Origin: Desulfobacteraceae bacterium | GTDB taxonomy: Bacteria > Desulfobacterota > DSM-4660 > Desulfatiglandales > Desulfatiglandaceae | Direction of reading: 5' to 3' | NCBI GenBank assembly: GCA_030589715.1 | Contig: JAUUVE010000081.1 | Span: 1-7,968 of the forward strand | Length of the DNA: 7,968 nucleotides | Shown: in pieces, positions 1 through 6,840 of the stretch | Layout of the letters: each line of letters opens with the position of its first letter | How positions within the stretch are numbered: the first letter of the stretch is position 1 | Translations under genes and position numbers: made by a program | The notes under the pieces: generated by a model | Databases searched by the model: none | What the model saw: only the letters and a program-made list of their open reading frames with translations | What the model was told of the DNA's origin: nothing

Positions 1-78
1 CTCGAGGTGAATCGGTTGCACGATTCCATAATTGAAAGTATAAGGAAAGAGACGGGCGGGAGATTGAGGGAGGGCTGA
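1..78 (+). CDS. pheT: Phenylalanyl-tRNA synthetase beta subunit, C-terminal end (partial)
   Basis: Frame 1 is open from the left edge to a TGA at 76-78 and gives 25 residues, beginning LEVNRLHDSIIESIR and ending GGRLREG. This resembles the very end of PheT, where the last part of the anticodon-binding (FDX-ACB) domain reads EVN-x-LH followed by an amphipathic helix and a G-x-x-LR tail. PheT is the beta subunit of the cytoplasmic alpha2-beta2 enzyme that charges tRNA-Phe. Only the tail is present, so the catalytic and editing parts cannot be checked. The next gene starts 4 nt after the stop and its ribosome binding site lies inside these last codons, so the two are almost certainly co-transcribed. 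The call rests on a short stretch and would be confirmed by sequence to the left. Confidence 0.72.
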   Translation, partial: LEVNRLHDSIIESIRKETGGRLREG

Positions 79-82
79 TACA

Positions 83-415
83 ATGGTCCAGATTCCTGAT
101 GATAAGAGATATTTCCGGATAGGGGAAGCCAGCCGTATCATAGGGGTTGAACCCTATGTCCTAAGGTACTGGGAGAGCGAATTCCCCCAGGTCAGGCCGC
201 AAAGGGCCGATTCCAAACAGAGGACCTACCAGAAAAAAGATCTGGAAATGATTCTTGAGATAAGAAGACTGCTATACGAGGAAAAAATGACCATTGAAGG
301 TGCCAGGCGGCGCTTGAGACAAGAAAAGGCCGGAGATGCCGTAAAAGGGAGTCCCTTCTTGGGAGAGATAAAAAATGAGCTGCGTGAGGTTATGGAGATA
401 CTCTCATGGTCCTAA
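83..415 (+). CDS. Small MerR-family DNA-binding regulator
   Basis: The 110-residue protein has a MerR-type winged helix-turn-helix at residues about 10-80: the helix-turn-helix runs from RIGEASRIIGV to LRYWESEFP (12-35), and the wing with R-x-YQKKDL is at 47-54. A second helical part (LEIRRLLYEEKMTIEGARRRL) follows. Only about 30 residues remain after it, so there is no effector-binding or metal-binding domain and no cysteines as in MerR, CueR or SoxR. Full MerR proteins have about 120-150 residues or more, so this is a minimal member. The ATG at 83 is supported by GGGAGGG at 68-74, 8 nt upstream and inside the end of pheT. Small MerR regulators of this kind are found next to pheST in Desulfobacterota (recollection). 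The target and signal are unknown. Confidence 0.88.
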   Translation: MVQIPDDKRYFRIGEASRIIGVEPYVLRYWESEFPQVRPQRADSKQRTYQKKDLEMILEIRRLLYEEKMTIEGARRRLRQEKAGDAVKGSPFLGEIKNELREVMEILSWS

Positions 416-507
416 CCCGGATAAACACTGTCAGAGTTGCCTAACAGGGTAAACCGGAATTGGGGAATTGCGACCCCGGAGGAATTTCCCTGGGGGAGCC
501 CTATTCC

Positions 508-541
508 ACCCCAGTACGATAGTCTCTACCTACCCCAGTAC
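508..541. repeat. Pair of 10-nt direct repeats ACCCCAGTAC
   Basis: ACCCCAGTAC occurs at 508-517 and again at 532-541, 24 nt apart. The sequence around the two cores matches poorly, so this is at most a decayed tandem duplication. It has no clear function. Confidence 0.45.
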
Positions 542-574
542 CATCTGCCGGAGTTACAGAACAGGCGGGATAAA

Positions 575-599
575 AATTGAGGAATTGAGGAATTGGAGG
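575..599. repeat. Tandem AATTGAGG repeat (three units)
   Basis: AATTGAGG occurs twice in a row (575-582, 583-590) and a third time with one inserted G (591-599). This is a short microsatellite in the gap between convergent genes. A related GGAATTGGGGAATTG stretch lies at about 456-470. Such runs can change length by slipped replication. No coding role is visible. Confidence 0.7.
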
Positions 600-911
600 T
601 ACTATTTGACTGCCAAGGGTGATCTTTATCTGGAAAGGATCTTGAAAGACCAACTGGACAGGGGCGGAAAGGTTTTTCCCCTTTCAAAGGACTGGATAAC
701 GGGCAGGTCGGGAAGTGCGACTGAATTTGGCTATTATGCCCCCTCCGCCACTTTTTCCGTACGCCACCTTTTTCAGCATCAGCTGGCTTGAGCAGGTCTG
801 GGCCAGGGTTTCAAATTTCCAGTTTCTCTCCTTGAAATCGCATTCCAGGAAAGTCCAAAAAACTTACGATAAAACTACAGTTTTGATGGACTATAATGGT
901 CCTATCCTTTT

Positions 912-2141
912 CTAACAAATAAAGACCTTTGAAGGTGTCTGGCTGATCAGGCGATGCCCTTCCTCCGTTACCAAGAAAACATTCTCAATCCCTGCAGAGA
1001 ATTCGTTCTCAAAAAGCATCTTTGGCTCAAGGGCGAGGGTCATGCCCACCTCGAGGGGTACCTCTCTGTTGGAGGCAATAATGGGTTGCTCGACAAGTTC
1101 AAGACCAATGCCGTGCCCTACAAATGCCACCTTATACCCGGGCGGTCCAAGAAAGGTCTCAGCATAGCCAAGTGATGTGGCCTTGGCGATGGATAAGTGA
1201 AAGAGGTCGTCAAGGCTGATGCCTGGTTTCACGATATCCAAGACCTCATTTTGTATTTCGATGGCCGTCTTGCAGGCATCAAAGGCCTTTTGGGGCATGG
1301 GGCCCATGGAAAACATCCTGGTCTCATCGAAATGGTAACCGTTTAGGACCGAATTGAAATCGATAAAGATCGGCTCATTTGGAGCCAGCTTCTTGCTTCC
1401 TGCCCCGCAAGGAAATGCGGCCGAGGTGCCTTCTCCGGTGACGGGTGCATCCAATAGCCCCACCAGTCCACCACTCTTGCCGCTTAGGATGTGCCAAGGG
1501 TATCCCTCGGTCTGATAATCCCTGACTCGCAGCTTGGCCCCATGGCCCAGTTTCCTGGCAAATGTCTCGAACATCCCTGCAAATTCCATCTCAGTATAAC
1601 CTGGTCGGATGTTTTCTTGGATATATCCAAAGGTCTTGCATGAAAGCTCGGCTGTCTTCTCCATCTGTTCGATCTCCCATGCCGACTTTATCATCCTCAC
1701 CTTGAGGATTAGGGGAGAGGTATCTACATAATTTTGATCCTGAAAAAGCTGACAATAGAATTTGAACTGGTTTACGGGGATCACGTCCAGCTCAAACCCC
1801 ATATTGCGGGGGAGCCGGCCATAGAAGTCCAGGATTCTACCTGGGACCTCCTTTACGGACTTGATCTCAACGATCTCCTTGATGGAGGACTCCCTCTGCG
1901 CCCTGGGCATGTATTTCTTTATCAATAAAAGGGGCGCCCCCTCGGCAGGAATAAACAGGAATCCGTTCTGGGCGGTGCCCGAAAAATAGAAGAGGTCAAC
2001 ACGCTGGATAACAAAGAGTCCATCGATCTCAGCCTTCCTTAATTCCTCTTGGATTCTGAGGATTCGGCCCTCTATCTCGCTTGCCGGCACCCTAAACTCC
2101 CCGGGCAATTCCGCCTGAGATGTTGTGACGCCTTTTTTCAT
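912..2141 (-). CDS. M24-family metallopeptidase, Xaa-Pro dipeptidase/aminopeptidase type
   Basis: The 409-residue protein has the two-part build of M24B (creatinase/prolidase-like) enzymes: an N-terminal creatinase-like domain (about 20-150) and a C-terminal pita-bread catalytic domain (about 160-400). All five metal ligands are present: D261 and D272 in IDFNSVLNGYHFDETR, H343 in VGHGIGLELVE, E372 in ALEPKM and E386 in GIENVFLV. It should be a soluble two-metal peptidase removing or splitting residues next to proline. The sequence does not tell aminopeptidase from dipeptidase. The start is uncertain: the ATG at 2141 has GGTGAG only 2 nt upstream, which is very tight, while a GTG at 2090-2088 (codon 18) has GGGGAG at 6 nt spacing and would give 392 residues. 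The gene stands alone, convergent with the MerR gene and divergent from the phosphatase-gua cluster. Confidence 0.9.
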   Translation of the reverse strand: MKKGVTTSQAELPGEFRVPASEIEGRILRIQEELRKAEIDGLFVIQRVDLFYFSGTAQNGFLFIPAEGAPLLLIKKYMPRAQRESSIKEIVEIKSVKEVPGRILDFYGRLPRNMGFELDVIPVNQFKFYCQLFQDQNYVDTSPLILKVRMIKSAWEIEQMEKTAELSCKTFGYIQENIRPGYTEMEFAGMFETFARKLGHGAKLRVRDYQTEGYPWHILSGKSGGLVGLLDAPVTGEGTSAAFPCGAGSKKLAPNEPIFIDFNSVLNGYHFDETRMFSMGPMPQKAFDACKTAIEIQNEVLDIVKPGISLDDLFHLSIAKATSLGYAETFLGPPGYKVAFVGHGIGLELVEQPIIASNREVPLEVGMTLALEPKMLFENEFSAGIENVFLVTEEGHRLISQTPSKVFIC

Positions 2142-2205
2142 ATCTCACCGTGCTACAAAAGAAACCGGATAAACCGGCGCATTAAGAATTGGGGGCCGGA
2201 GATCC

Positions 2206-2468
2206 CGTAAGTTCTCAATAAGTTCGGGCACCGTGGGGTTCAGCTGTTTCTCTCCGGCGCTCTCTAAACCAGTCGTCGTAACGTGGCTGATATTTGGGGT
2301 TTTGCCCAAAGCACGGAGAAACCAATAAGGGTTCATTAGGAGAAAACCCCAAATATCAACCACTGCGAAAGTGAGAAGTAAATCCCATTTGAGAGAGCGC
2401 CTTCAAGAAACACCCGAACCCCACTCCAGAAATCCTATTATTTCTCCCGGACTTATTGAGAAGTTACG
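2206..2468. repeat. Long imperfect palindrome (two inverted copies of a ~120-nt unit)
   Basis: Three co-linear pairs of complementary blocks nest around a centre near 2325-2335. Block 1 is 2206-2228 against 2446-2468 (21 of 23 positions complementary). Block 2 is 2233-2265 against 2392-2424 (27 of 33, no gaps, containing GTGGGGTTC, TGTTTCT and GGCGCTCTCT). Block 3 is 2283-2303 against 2343-2363 (20 of 21), around a 39-nt unpaired centre. In total 68 of 77 compared positions pair, far above chance. The order is kept and only small insertions or deletions separate the halves. This looks like an inverted duplication or a foldback, MITE-like element that has begun to diverge. It could also act as a long hairpin in the leader of the minus-strand peptidase mRNA. 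No transposase or target duplication is visible. Confidence 0.85.
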
Positions 2469-2715
2469 AGATCCCGCCCAAAGCGAGGGAACTTGAGCCC
2501 CATCACCAACAATTTTGATTGACACCCTTGAATTTTCAACAGTCAATTCCTGGCCGACCGATCATCTATCACAGGTCCGTGTCTATTCACAATCCCTTTT
2601 TCCAAATGGAAGACAATCATTCGGCCTTGGACGAGGCTGAAACGGGTACTCACACACCGACCACAGGGCTTTTGTAGCTTGAAAAAGCTCTCCCGGTCTG
2701 ATAGGTTTCCCGCAG
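2469..2715. other. Upstream gap of the phosphatase-guaB cluster
   Basis: No gene is seen in these 247 nt. The stretch starts with a copy of GCCCAAAGC (2476-2484) that also occurs in the centre of the palindrome (2304-2312), so the repeated element may reach beyond 2468. It holds a possible promoter (2519-2547) and a small stem AGCTT-GAAA-AAGCT (2676-2689) 26 nt before the start codon of the phosphatase gene. A minus-strand frame (2650-2949) overlaps the phosphatase gene antisense and is not supported. Confidence 0.5.
2519..2547 (+). promoter_or_regulatory. Possible sigma-70 promoter for the phosphatase-gua cluster
   Basis: A perfect -35 box TTGACA lies at 2519-2524. At 17 nt spacing the -10 position reads GTCAAT (2542-2547), only three of six matches to TATAAT. 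ATTGAC (2518-2523) and GTCAAT (2542-2547) form an inverted pair that could be an operator. It sits in the only sizeable gap upstream of 2716. Weak, because the -10 box is poor. Confidence 0.25.
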
Positions 2716-3681
2716 ATGGGAAAGAACTTTGCCTCTATCGATATTGGGACTCATACCGCTAGGGTCCTGATTGGCCAAAAACTTGGGCCACCGGGTCTTC
2801 TCCGGCCCATTTTCAGAGAGAGGACCTATATCCGTCTGGGCGAAGGTTTTGACCATTCGGGAAGGAAGACGATCCATTCCCATGCCATTACTCGCACCGT
2901 CAAGGCGCTTCAAGATTTCTCGCGGTATATGAAGGACTTTAATGTCCATAAGGTCCTTGCTGTGGCCACAGGAGTTGTCAGGGAGGCGTCAAACAGGGAG
3001 CTGTTTCTTGGCTCTATCCGCCAAAATACAGGTTTTGAGGTAAGGCCCATAGGGGGAGATGAGGAGGCCCTTCTTACCGGAAAAGGGGTATTAAATGCAC
3101 TTGGGGTTCAAAAGGACCCTTTTGTCATATTTGACCTTGGTGGTGGAAGCACAGAGTTTTTGTTTGGGGGCAGGCATGCACCAGAAGTCAGGTCGATCCC
3201 TATTGGGGCAGTGACACTGACACAAGAACACCTGGAGTCGGATCCTCCGGATGAAAAAGAGCTCTCTTTCCTCTCAGGATATATTGATAAATCCCTTAAG
3301 GGGCTCCATCTGCTGAGTTCCCAGGGCAGGGATAATTGTCCTGCGGATTGTCTTCTGATAGGTACCGGGGGCACCGTGACAACCCTTGCTGCAATGCTTC
3401 ACGGGATTCTTCCGCAAGAGATAGGACCTGAGAGAATTAATGGTCTAATATTGGAGGGGTCGGATATAGGAGCCCTTTTTGACAAGATGAGTAAATTGAG
3501 CGTTGAGGAAAGACTAAGATTGCCCGGTCTGGACCCGGGGAGGGCAGGCGTGATCTTGGCGGGCGCTCTGGTCGTATTAAGGGTGCTTTATTTTCTGAGG
3601 TCATCTCAAATGGTGGTGAGCCTGTCAGACCTTCTGGAAGGCATTTTAATCAATTATTTCGAGGGGGAGGAACATGAATAG
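2716..3681 (+). CDS. Ppx/GppA family phosphatase (short form)
   Basis: The 321-residue protein belongs to the ASKHA-fold exopolyphosphatase / pppGpp phosphatase family. Visible motifs in order: first phosphate loop IDIGTHTARVLI (8-19), ATGVVREASN (84-93), the acidic GGDEEALLTG (113-122) with the expected catalytic glutamate, second phosphate loop IFDLGGGSTEF (138-148), the nucleotide-side motif LIGTGGTVTTLAAM (214-227) and LPGLDPGRAGVILAGA (269-284). It ends soon after SLSDLLEGIL, so it lacks the C-terminal HD-type domain of the roughly 500-residue E. coli Ppx and GppA. Family members remove terminal phosphate from polyphosphate or turn pppGpp into ppGpp. Which applies cannot be read from the sequence. 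The ATG at 2716 directly precedes the first phosphate loop and is weakly supported by AGG at 2703-2705. Its end overlaps guaB by 8 nt, pointing to translational coupling. Confidence 0.93.
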   Translation: MGKNFASIDIGTHTARVLIGQKLGPPGLLRPIFRERTYIRLGEGFDHSGRKTIHSHAITRTVKALQDFSRYMKDFNVHKVLAVATGVVREASNRELFLGSIRQNTGFEVRPIGGDEEALLTGKGVLNALGVQKDPFVIFDLGGGSTEFLFGGRHAPEVRSIPIGAVTLTQEHLESDPPDEKELSFLSGYIDKSLKGLHLLSSQGRDNCPADCLLIGTGGTVTTLAAMLHGILPQEIGPERINGLILEGSDIGALFDKMSKLSVEERLRLPGLDPGRAGVILAGALVVLRVLYFLRSSQMVVSLSDLLEGILINYFEGEEHE

Positions 3682-5137
3682 GAACAATATTGGATTCGGC
3701 TATACATTTGATGATCTTATCCTGGTCCCGCGCCGTTCTTCTGTCTTACCGAGCCAGGTGGATGTAAAGACGAGGTTATCACGGAATCTCAGCCTAAATA
3801 TACCCATTGTCAGTGCGGCAATGGATACCGTTACTGAATCGGAGACCGCCATTACCCTTGCCCGTCAGGGAGGCCTGGGCTTTATCCACAGGAATATCAG
3901 CGTTGAAAAACAGGCCCTGGAGGTTGAGAAGGTCAAGAAATCTGAAAGCGGAATGATCGTTGATCCTATTACCATAGAGCCTGAACAGAAGATCCATGAG
4001 GTGCTCGAGATCATGGGGAAATACAGGATCTCCGGTGTGCCAGTGGTAAAGAAAGGAAATCTGGTTGGGATCATCACCAATCGGGACTTGAGGTTTGAGA
4101 CCAATCTGGACCAGAAGGTGGGGGCGGTGATGACCAAAGACGATCTTGCCACTGCCAAGGTAGGGATTACCCTCGAGGAATCCAAGGCCATCCTTCATGA
4201 GAGGCGCATTGAGAAGCTCCTAGTCGTTGACGACGAGGGGAAGCTCCAGGGACTGATCACAATAAAGGATATAGAAAAGATAAGAAAATACCCCAATTCA
4301 TGTAAGGATGAGCTGGGCCGATTGAGAGTAGGTGCTGCTGTAGGGGTGGGAGAAGATACTGAGAGGAGGGTTGCAAGCCTGGTCGCAGCGGATGTGGATA
4401 TCCTGGTCATAGATACGGCCCACGGCCACTCAGCCCTGGTAGTCCAGACGGTAAAGAAAACCAAAAAGAAATTTCCTGATCTGGAGCTGGCCGCCGGGAA
4501 TGTGGCCACAGGCGAGGGGACCAGGGCGCTGATTGAGGCGGGGGCCGATGCCGTCAAGGTTGGTGTAGGGCCTGGATCCATCTGCACAACCCGAGTGATT
4601 GCCGGTATCGGTGTGCCTCAGATGACTGCCATCATGGAGTGTGCCGAGGAGGCAAAGAAGAGCGGGGTTCCGATCATAGCGGATGGGGGGATCAAATACT
4701 CCGGGGATATCACCAAGGCGATGGCAGGCGGGGCCAATTCTGTCATGATCGGAAGCCTCTTTGGAGGGACCGAAGAAAGCCCCGGGGAGACGATACTCTT
4801 TCAAGGAAGGACCTATAAGGTCTACAGAGGAATGGGTTCCCTTGAGGCCATGAAGGAGGGGAGCAAGGACAGATATTTTCAGGAAGAGACAAACCTGGAG
4901 AGTAAATTGGTGCCGGAAGGCATTGTTGGCCGGGTGCCCTATCGCGGGCCGCTGGCCGATACCATCTATCAACTCGTGGGGGGATTAAGGGCAGGAATGG
5001 GTTATCTGGGATGCCCCGATATGGAAACGCTTCAGACAGAGCCAAACTTTATCCGGATTACACCCGCAGGCCACAAGGAGGGCCATGTCCACGATGTGAT
5101 CATTATTAAGGAGGCACCTAATTACCGGGTGGAATAA
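3674..5137 (+). CDS. guaB: Inosine-5'-monophosphate dehydrogenase
   Basis: GuaB oxidises IMP to XMP with NAD+, the first committed step of GMP synthesis, as a cytoplasmic tetramer or octamer. The 487 residues match the usual bacterial length. The TIM-barrel starts with YTFDDLILVP (10-19) and SAAMDTVTES. Two CBS domains are inserted at about 95-205 (GMIVDPITI to TIKDIEK), the nucleotide-sensing Bateman module. The active-site loop GPGSICTTR places the catalytic cysteine at C304, ADGGI (336-340) binds the substrate phosphate, and SKDRYFQ gives the R400-Y401 pair that activates water. No key residue is missing. The ATG lies inside the end of the phosphatase gene, with GGGGGAGG at 3663-3670 just ahead of it. 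Transcription is probably shared with the phosphatase gene. guaA follows after 146 nt. Confidence 0.98.
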   Translation: MNRNNIGFGYTFDDLILVPRRSSVLPSQVDVKTRLSRNLSLNIPIVSAAMDTVTESETAITLARQGGLGFIHRNISVEKQALEVEKVKKSESGMIVDPITIEPEQKIHEVLEIMGKYRISGVPVVKKGNLVGIITNRDLRFETNLDQKVGAVMTKDDLATAKVGITLEESKAILHERRIEKLLVVDDEGKLQGLITIKDIEKIRKYPNSCKDELGRLRVGAAVGVGEDTERRVASLVAADVDILVIDTAHGHSALVVQTVKKTKKKFPDLELAAGNVATGEGTRALIEAGADAVKVGVGPGSICTTRVIAGIGVPQMTAIMECAEEAKKSGVPIIADGGIKYSGDITKAMAGGANSVMIGSLFGGTEESPGETILFQGRTYKVYRGMGSLEAMKEGSKDRYFQEETNLESKLVPEGIVGRVPYRGPLADTIYQLVGGLRAGMGYLGCPDMETLQTEPNFIRITPAGHKEGHVHDVIIIKEAPNYRVE

Positions 5138-5148
5138 CCGAGTAACCC

Positions 5149-5203
5149 GAAACTCGAAATTGAAATGACCTATATTTTCTTGTCCCGTCTAGTTTCGAGT
5201 TTC
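5149..5203. repeat. Inverted repeat between guaB and guaA
   Basis: GAAACTCGAAA (5149-5159) and TTTCGAGTTTC (5193-5203) are perfect 11-nt complements around a 33-nt loop. There is no T run behind the stem, so it is not a classic intrinsic terminator. It begins 11 nt after the guaB stop codon and could shape or partly block readthrough to guaA, or protect the guaB mRNA end. A 12-nt palindrome CAAAAGCTTTTG follows at 5216-5227. Confidence 0.75.
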
Positions 5204-5283
5204 TGTCAGCAGATCCAAAAGCTTTTGTTAAACGAAAAAGAGACATTCCAAAAATTTTATCTTAAGGGCTATACCTCAAATCA

Positions 5284-6840
5284 ATGTCGAAGAGCCTGTA
5301 CAAACAAAAAATACTGATCCTGGATTTCGGTTCCCAGTACACCCAGCTCATCGCCAGGCGGGTCCGGGAGACAAAGGTCTACTGCGAGATCCATCCCTTC
5401 AACATGGGTCTTCAAAAGATAAAGGCCTTTTCTCCAAAGGGCGTAATCCTCTCAGGGGGGCCTGCCAGCATATATGACAAGGATGCCCCCATGGCCGAGA
5501 TAGAGGTCCTGGAACTGGGAGTACCGGTCCTGGGGATATGTTATGGGATGCAATTCCTCACCCACCTGCTTGGGGGTAGTGTTGCGAGGGCCACGGATCG
5601 TGAGTACGGGAATGCCACCATTATTATTGAGGACGATAAGGACCTCTTTCATGGGCTTGGAAAGGGGACAGCGCAGACCGTATGGATGAGCCACGGTGAT
5701 CGGATCGACCGGGTACCGGAAGGATTTGAGATCCTGGCAGGGAGCAAGAACAGCCCTGTGTCAGCCATGGTAGACCCTGAGCGCAAATACTTCGGGGTCC
5801 AGTTTCATCCAGAGGTAGCCCACACGCCCGAGGGCTCCAGGATCTTGAGGAACTTCCTTTTCAGGGTATGTAAGTGTGAGCCCTCATGGACCATGACCTC
5901 CTTTGTTCGCCGGACAATCCAGGGTCTAAGAGAGGAGGTGGGTGATGGCAGGGTGATCTGCGGACTATCGGGCGGGGTAGACTCCTCTGTAACGGCCGTC
6001 CTGCTCCATAAGGCGATCGGCAAGAGGCTTTCCTGTATCCTTGTTGACAATGGCCTCCTCAGGAGAGGGGAGGCCCAGGAAGTCATGGAGATCTTCCGCC
6101 GGTACATGGGTATGGATTTGCATCTGGTAGATGCCTCCAAACACTTTATGGGCCATCTCAAAGGTGTCACGGACCCTGAGGAGAAGAGAAAGATCATAGG
6201 CAGGGAGTTCATCTCAGTCTTTGAAAATAAGGCCAAGGAACTGGGTGGGGTGGCATTCTTGGCCCAGGGCACCCTGTATCCGGATGTGATTGAGAGTGTC
6301 TCCTTTAAAGGACCTTCAGCGACCATCAAGAGCCACCACAACGTTGGTGGTCTCCCGGAGGTTATGGAACTACGACTCGTTGAACCGCTTCGGGAATTGT
6401 TCAAGGACGAGGTCCGCCAGGTGGGTCTGGAGCTTGATCTTCCCAGGGAATTGGTGATGAGACAGCCATTTCCGGGCCCGGGTCTTGCGGTCAGGATCCT
6501 TGGGGAAGTGACCGGCGAGCGGCTTGATACGTTGAGGTCTGCCGATGTAATCGTTGAGGAGGAGATCAAGAAGGCAGGCCTCTACGAAAAGGTCTGGCAG
6601 TCTTTTGCCGTGCTTCTCCCGGTGAGGACGGTCGGTGTAATGGGAGATGAGAGGACCTATAAAAATGTTATAGCCGTGAGGGTGGTGGACAGCCAGGATG
6701 CCATGACAGCAGACTGGTCAAGGGTTCCATATGAGGTACTGGGTGCGATTTCCAACAGGATTATCAACAGCGTCAACGGCGTCAATCGGGTTGTCTACGA
6801 TATATCCTCCAAACCACCCAGTACGATCGAGTGGGAATAG
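5284..6840 (+). CDS. guaA: GMP synthase (glutamine-hydrolysing)
   Basis: GuaA converts XMP, ATP and glutamine to GMP and completes the pathway begun by GuaB. It is a cytoplasmic dimer. The 518 residues match the single-chain bacterial form. The class I glutamine amidotransferase domain (about 8-195) has ILDFGSQYTQLIARR, the nucleophile C86 in GICYGMQ, and H175 and E177 in QFHPEV. The ATP pyrophosphatase domain (about 205-395) has the P-loop LSGGVDSS (228-235) and LVDNGLLR. The C-terminal dimerisation domain has RQPFPGPGLAVR (393-404) and ends in the conserved PPSTIEWE. All catalytic residues are intact. The ATG at 5284 fits the family start, and no upstream start exists in frame, but the only ribosome binding site candidate, AAGGG (5264-5268), is 15 nt away, so initiation may be weak or regulated. 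Confidence 0.98.
   Translation: MSKSLYKQKILILDFGSQYTQLIARRVRETKVYCEIHPFNMGLQKIKAFSPKGVILSGGPASIYDKDAPMAEIEVLELGVPVLGICYGMQFLTHLLGGSVARATDREYGNATIIIEDDKDLFHGLGKGTAQTVWMSHGDRIDRVPEGFEILAGSKNSPVSAMVDPERKYFGVQFHPEVAHTPEGSRILRNFLFRVCKCEPSWTMTSFVRRTIQGLREEVGDGRVICGLSGGVDSSVTAVLLHKAIGKRLSCILVDNGLLRRGEAQEVMEIFRRYMGMDLHLVDASKHFMGHLKGVTDPEEKRKIIGREFISVFENKAKELGGVAFLAQGTLYPDVIESVSFKGPSATIKSHHNVGGLPEVMELRLVEPLRELFKDEVRQVGLELDLPRELVMRQPFPGPGLAVRILGEVTGERLDTLRSADVIVEEEIKKAGLYEKVWQSFAVLLPVRTVGVMGDERTYKNVIAVRVVDSQDAMTADWSRVPYEVLGAISNRIINSVNGVNRVVYDISSKPPSTIEWE

Larger units (their letters stand above)
416..911. other. Gene-poor gap with short repeats between convergent genes
   Basis: No convincing gene is seen in these 496 nt. 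Plus-strand frames at 468-791 and 715-915 lack a ribosome binding site and protein-like composition. Visible structure: a 10-nt direct repeat ACCCCAGTAC (508-517, 532-541), an 8-nt tandem repeat (575-599), a small hairpin GAAAGG/CCTTTC (667-672, 680-685) and a near-palindrome AAAACTACAGTTTT (871-884). On the minus strand a frame stays open from 863 to a stop at 684-686 without a sensible start. It could be a relic of a mobile or repeated element. On the minus strand, behind the peptidase stop at 912, a GGAC/GTCC stem (888-902) and the A/T-rich palindrome followed by a run of six T might weakly end its transcript. Confidence 0.55.

Noticed and set aside
575..599. CRISPR-like array
   Set aside because: The repeat units are 8 nt and directly adjacent with no spacers.
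468..915. Two overlapping plus-strand frames of 107 and 66 codons
   Set aside because: No ribosome binding sites, composition unlike protein, repeated PSTI words arise from the 10-nt direct repeat, and no family is recognisable.
3108..3374. Antisense frame inside the Ppx/GppA gene
   Set aside because: It is a mirror of a strongly supported coding frame and has no motifs of its own.
3794..5045. Several long antisense frames inside guaB
   Set aside because: They mirror codon bias in guaB, lack ribosome binding sites and show no family features.
5138..5283. Purine riboswitch between guaB and guaA
   Set aside because: The conserved three-way junction sequences of the purine aptamer are not present; only a simple long-loop inverted repeat is seen.
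5805..6569. 254-codon antisense frame inside guaA
   Set aside because: Very rich in serine, threonine and arginine, as expected from the reverse of a biased coding frame. The guaA frame is fully explained by conserved motifs.
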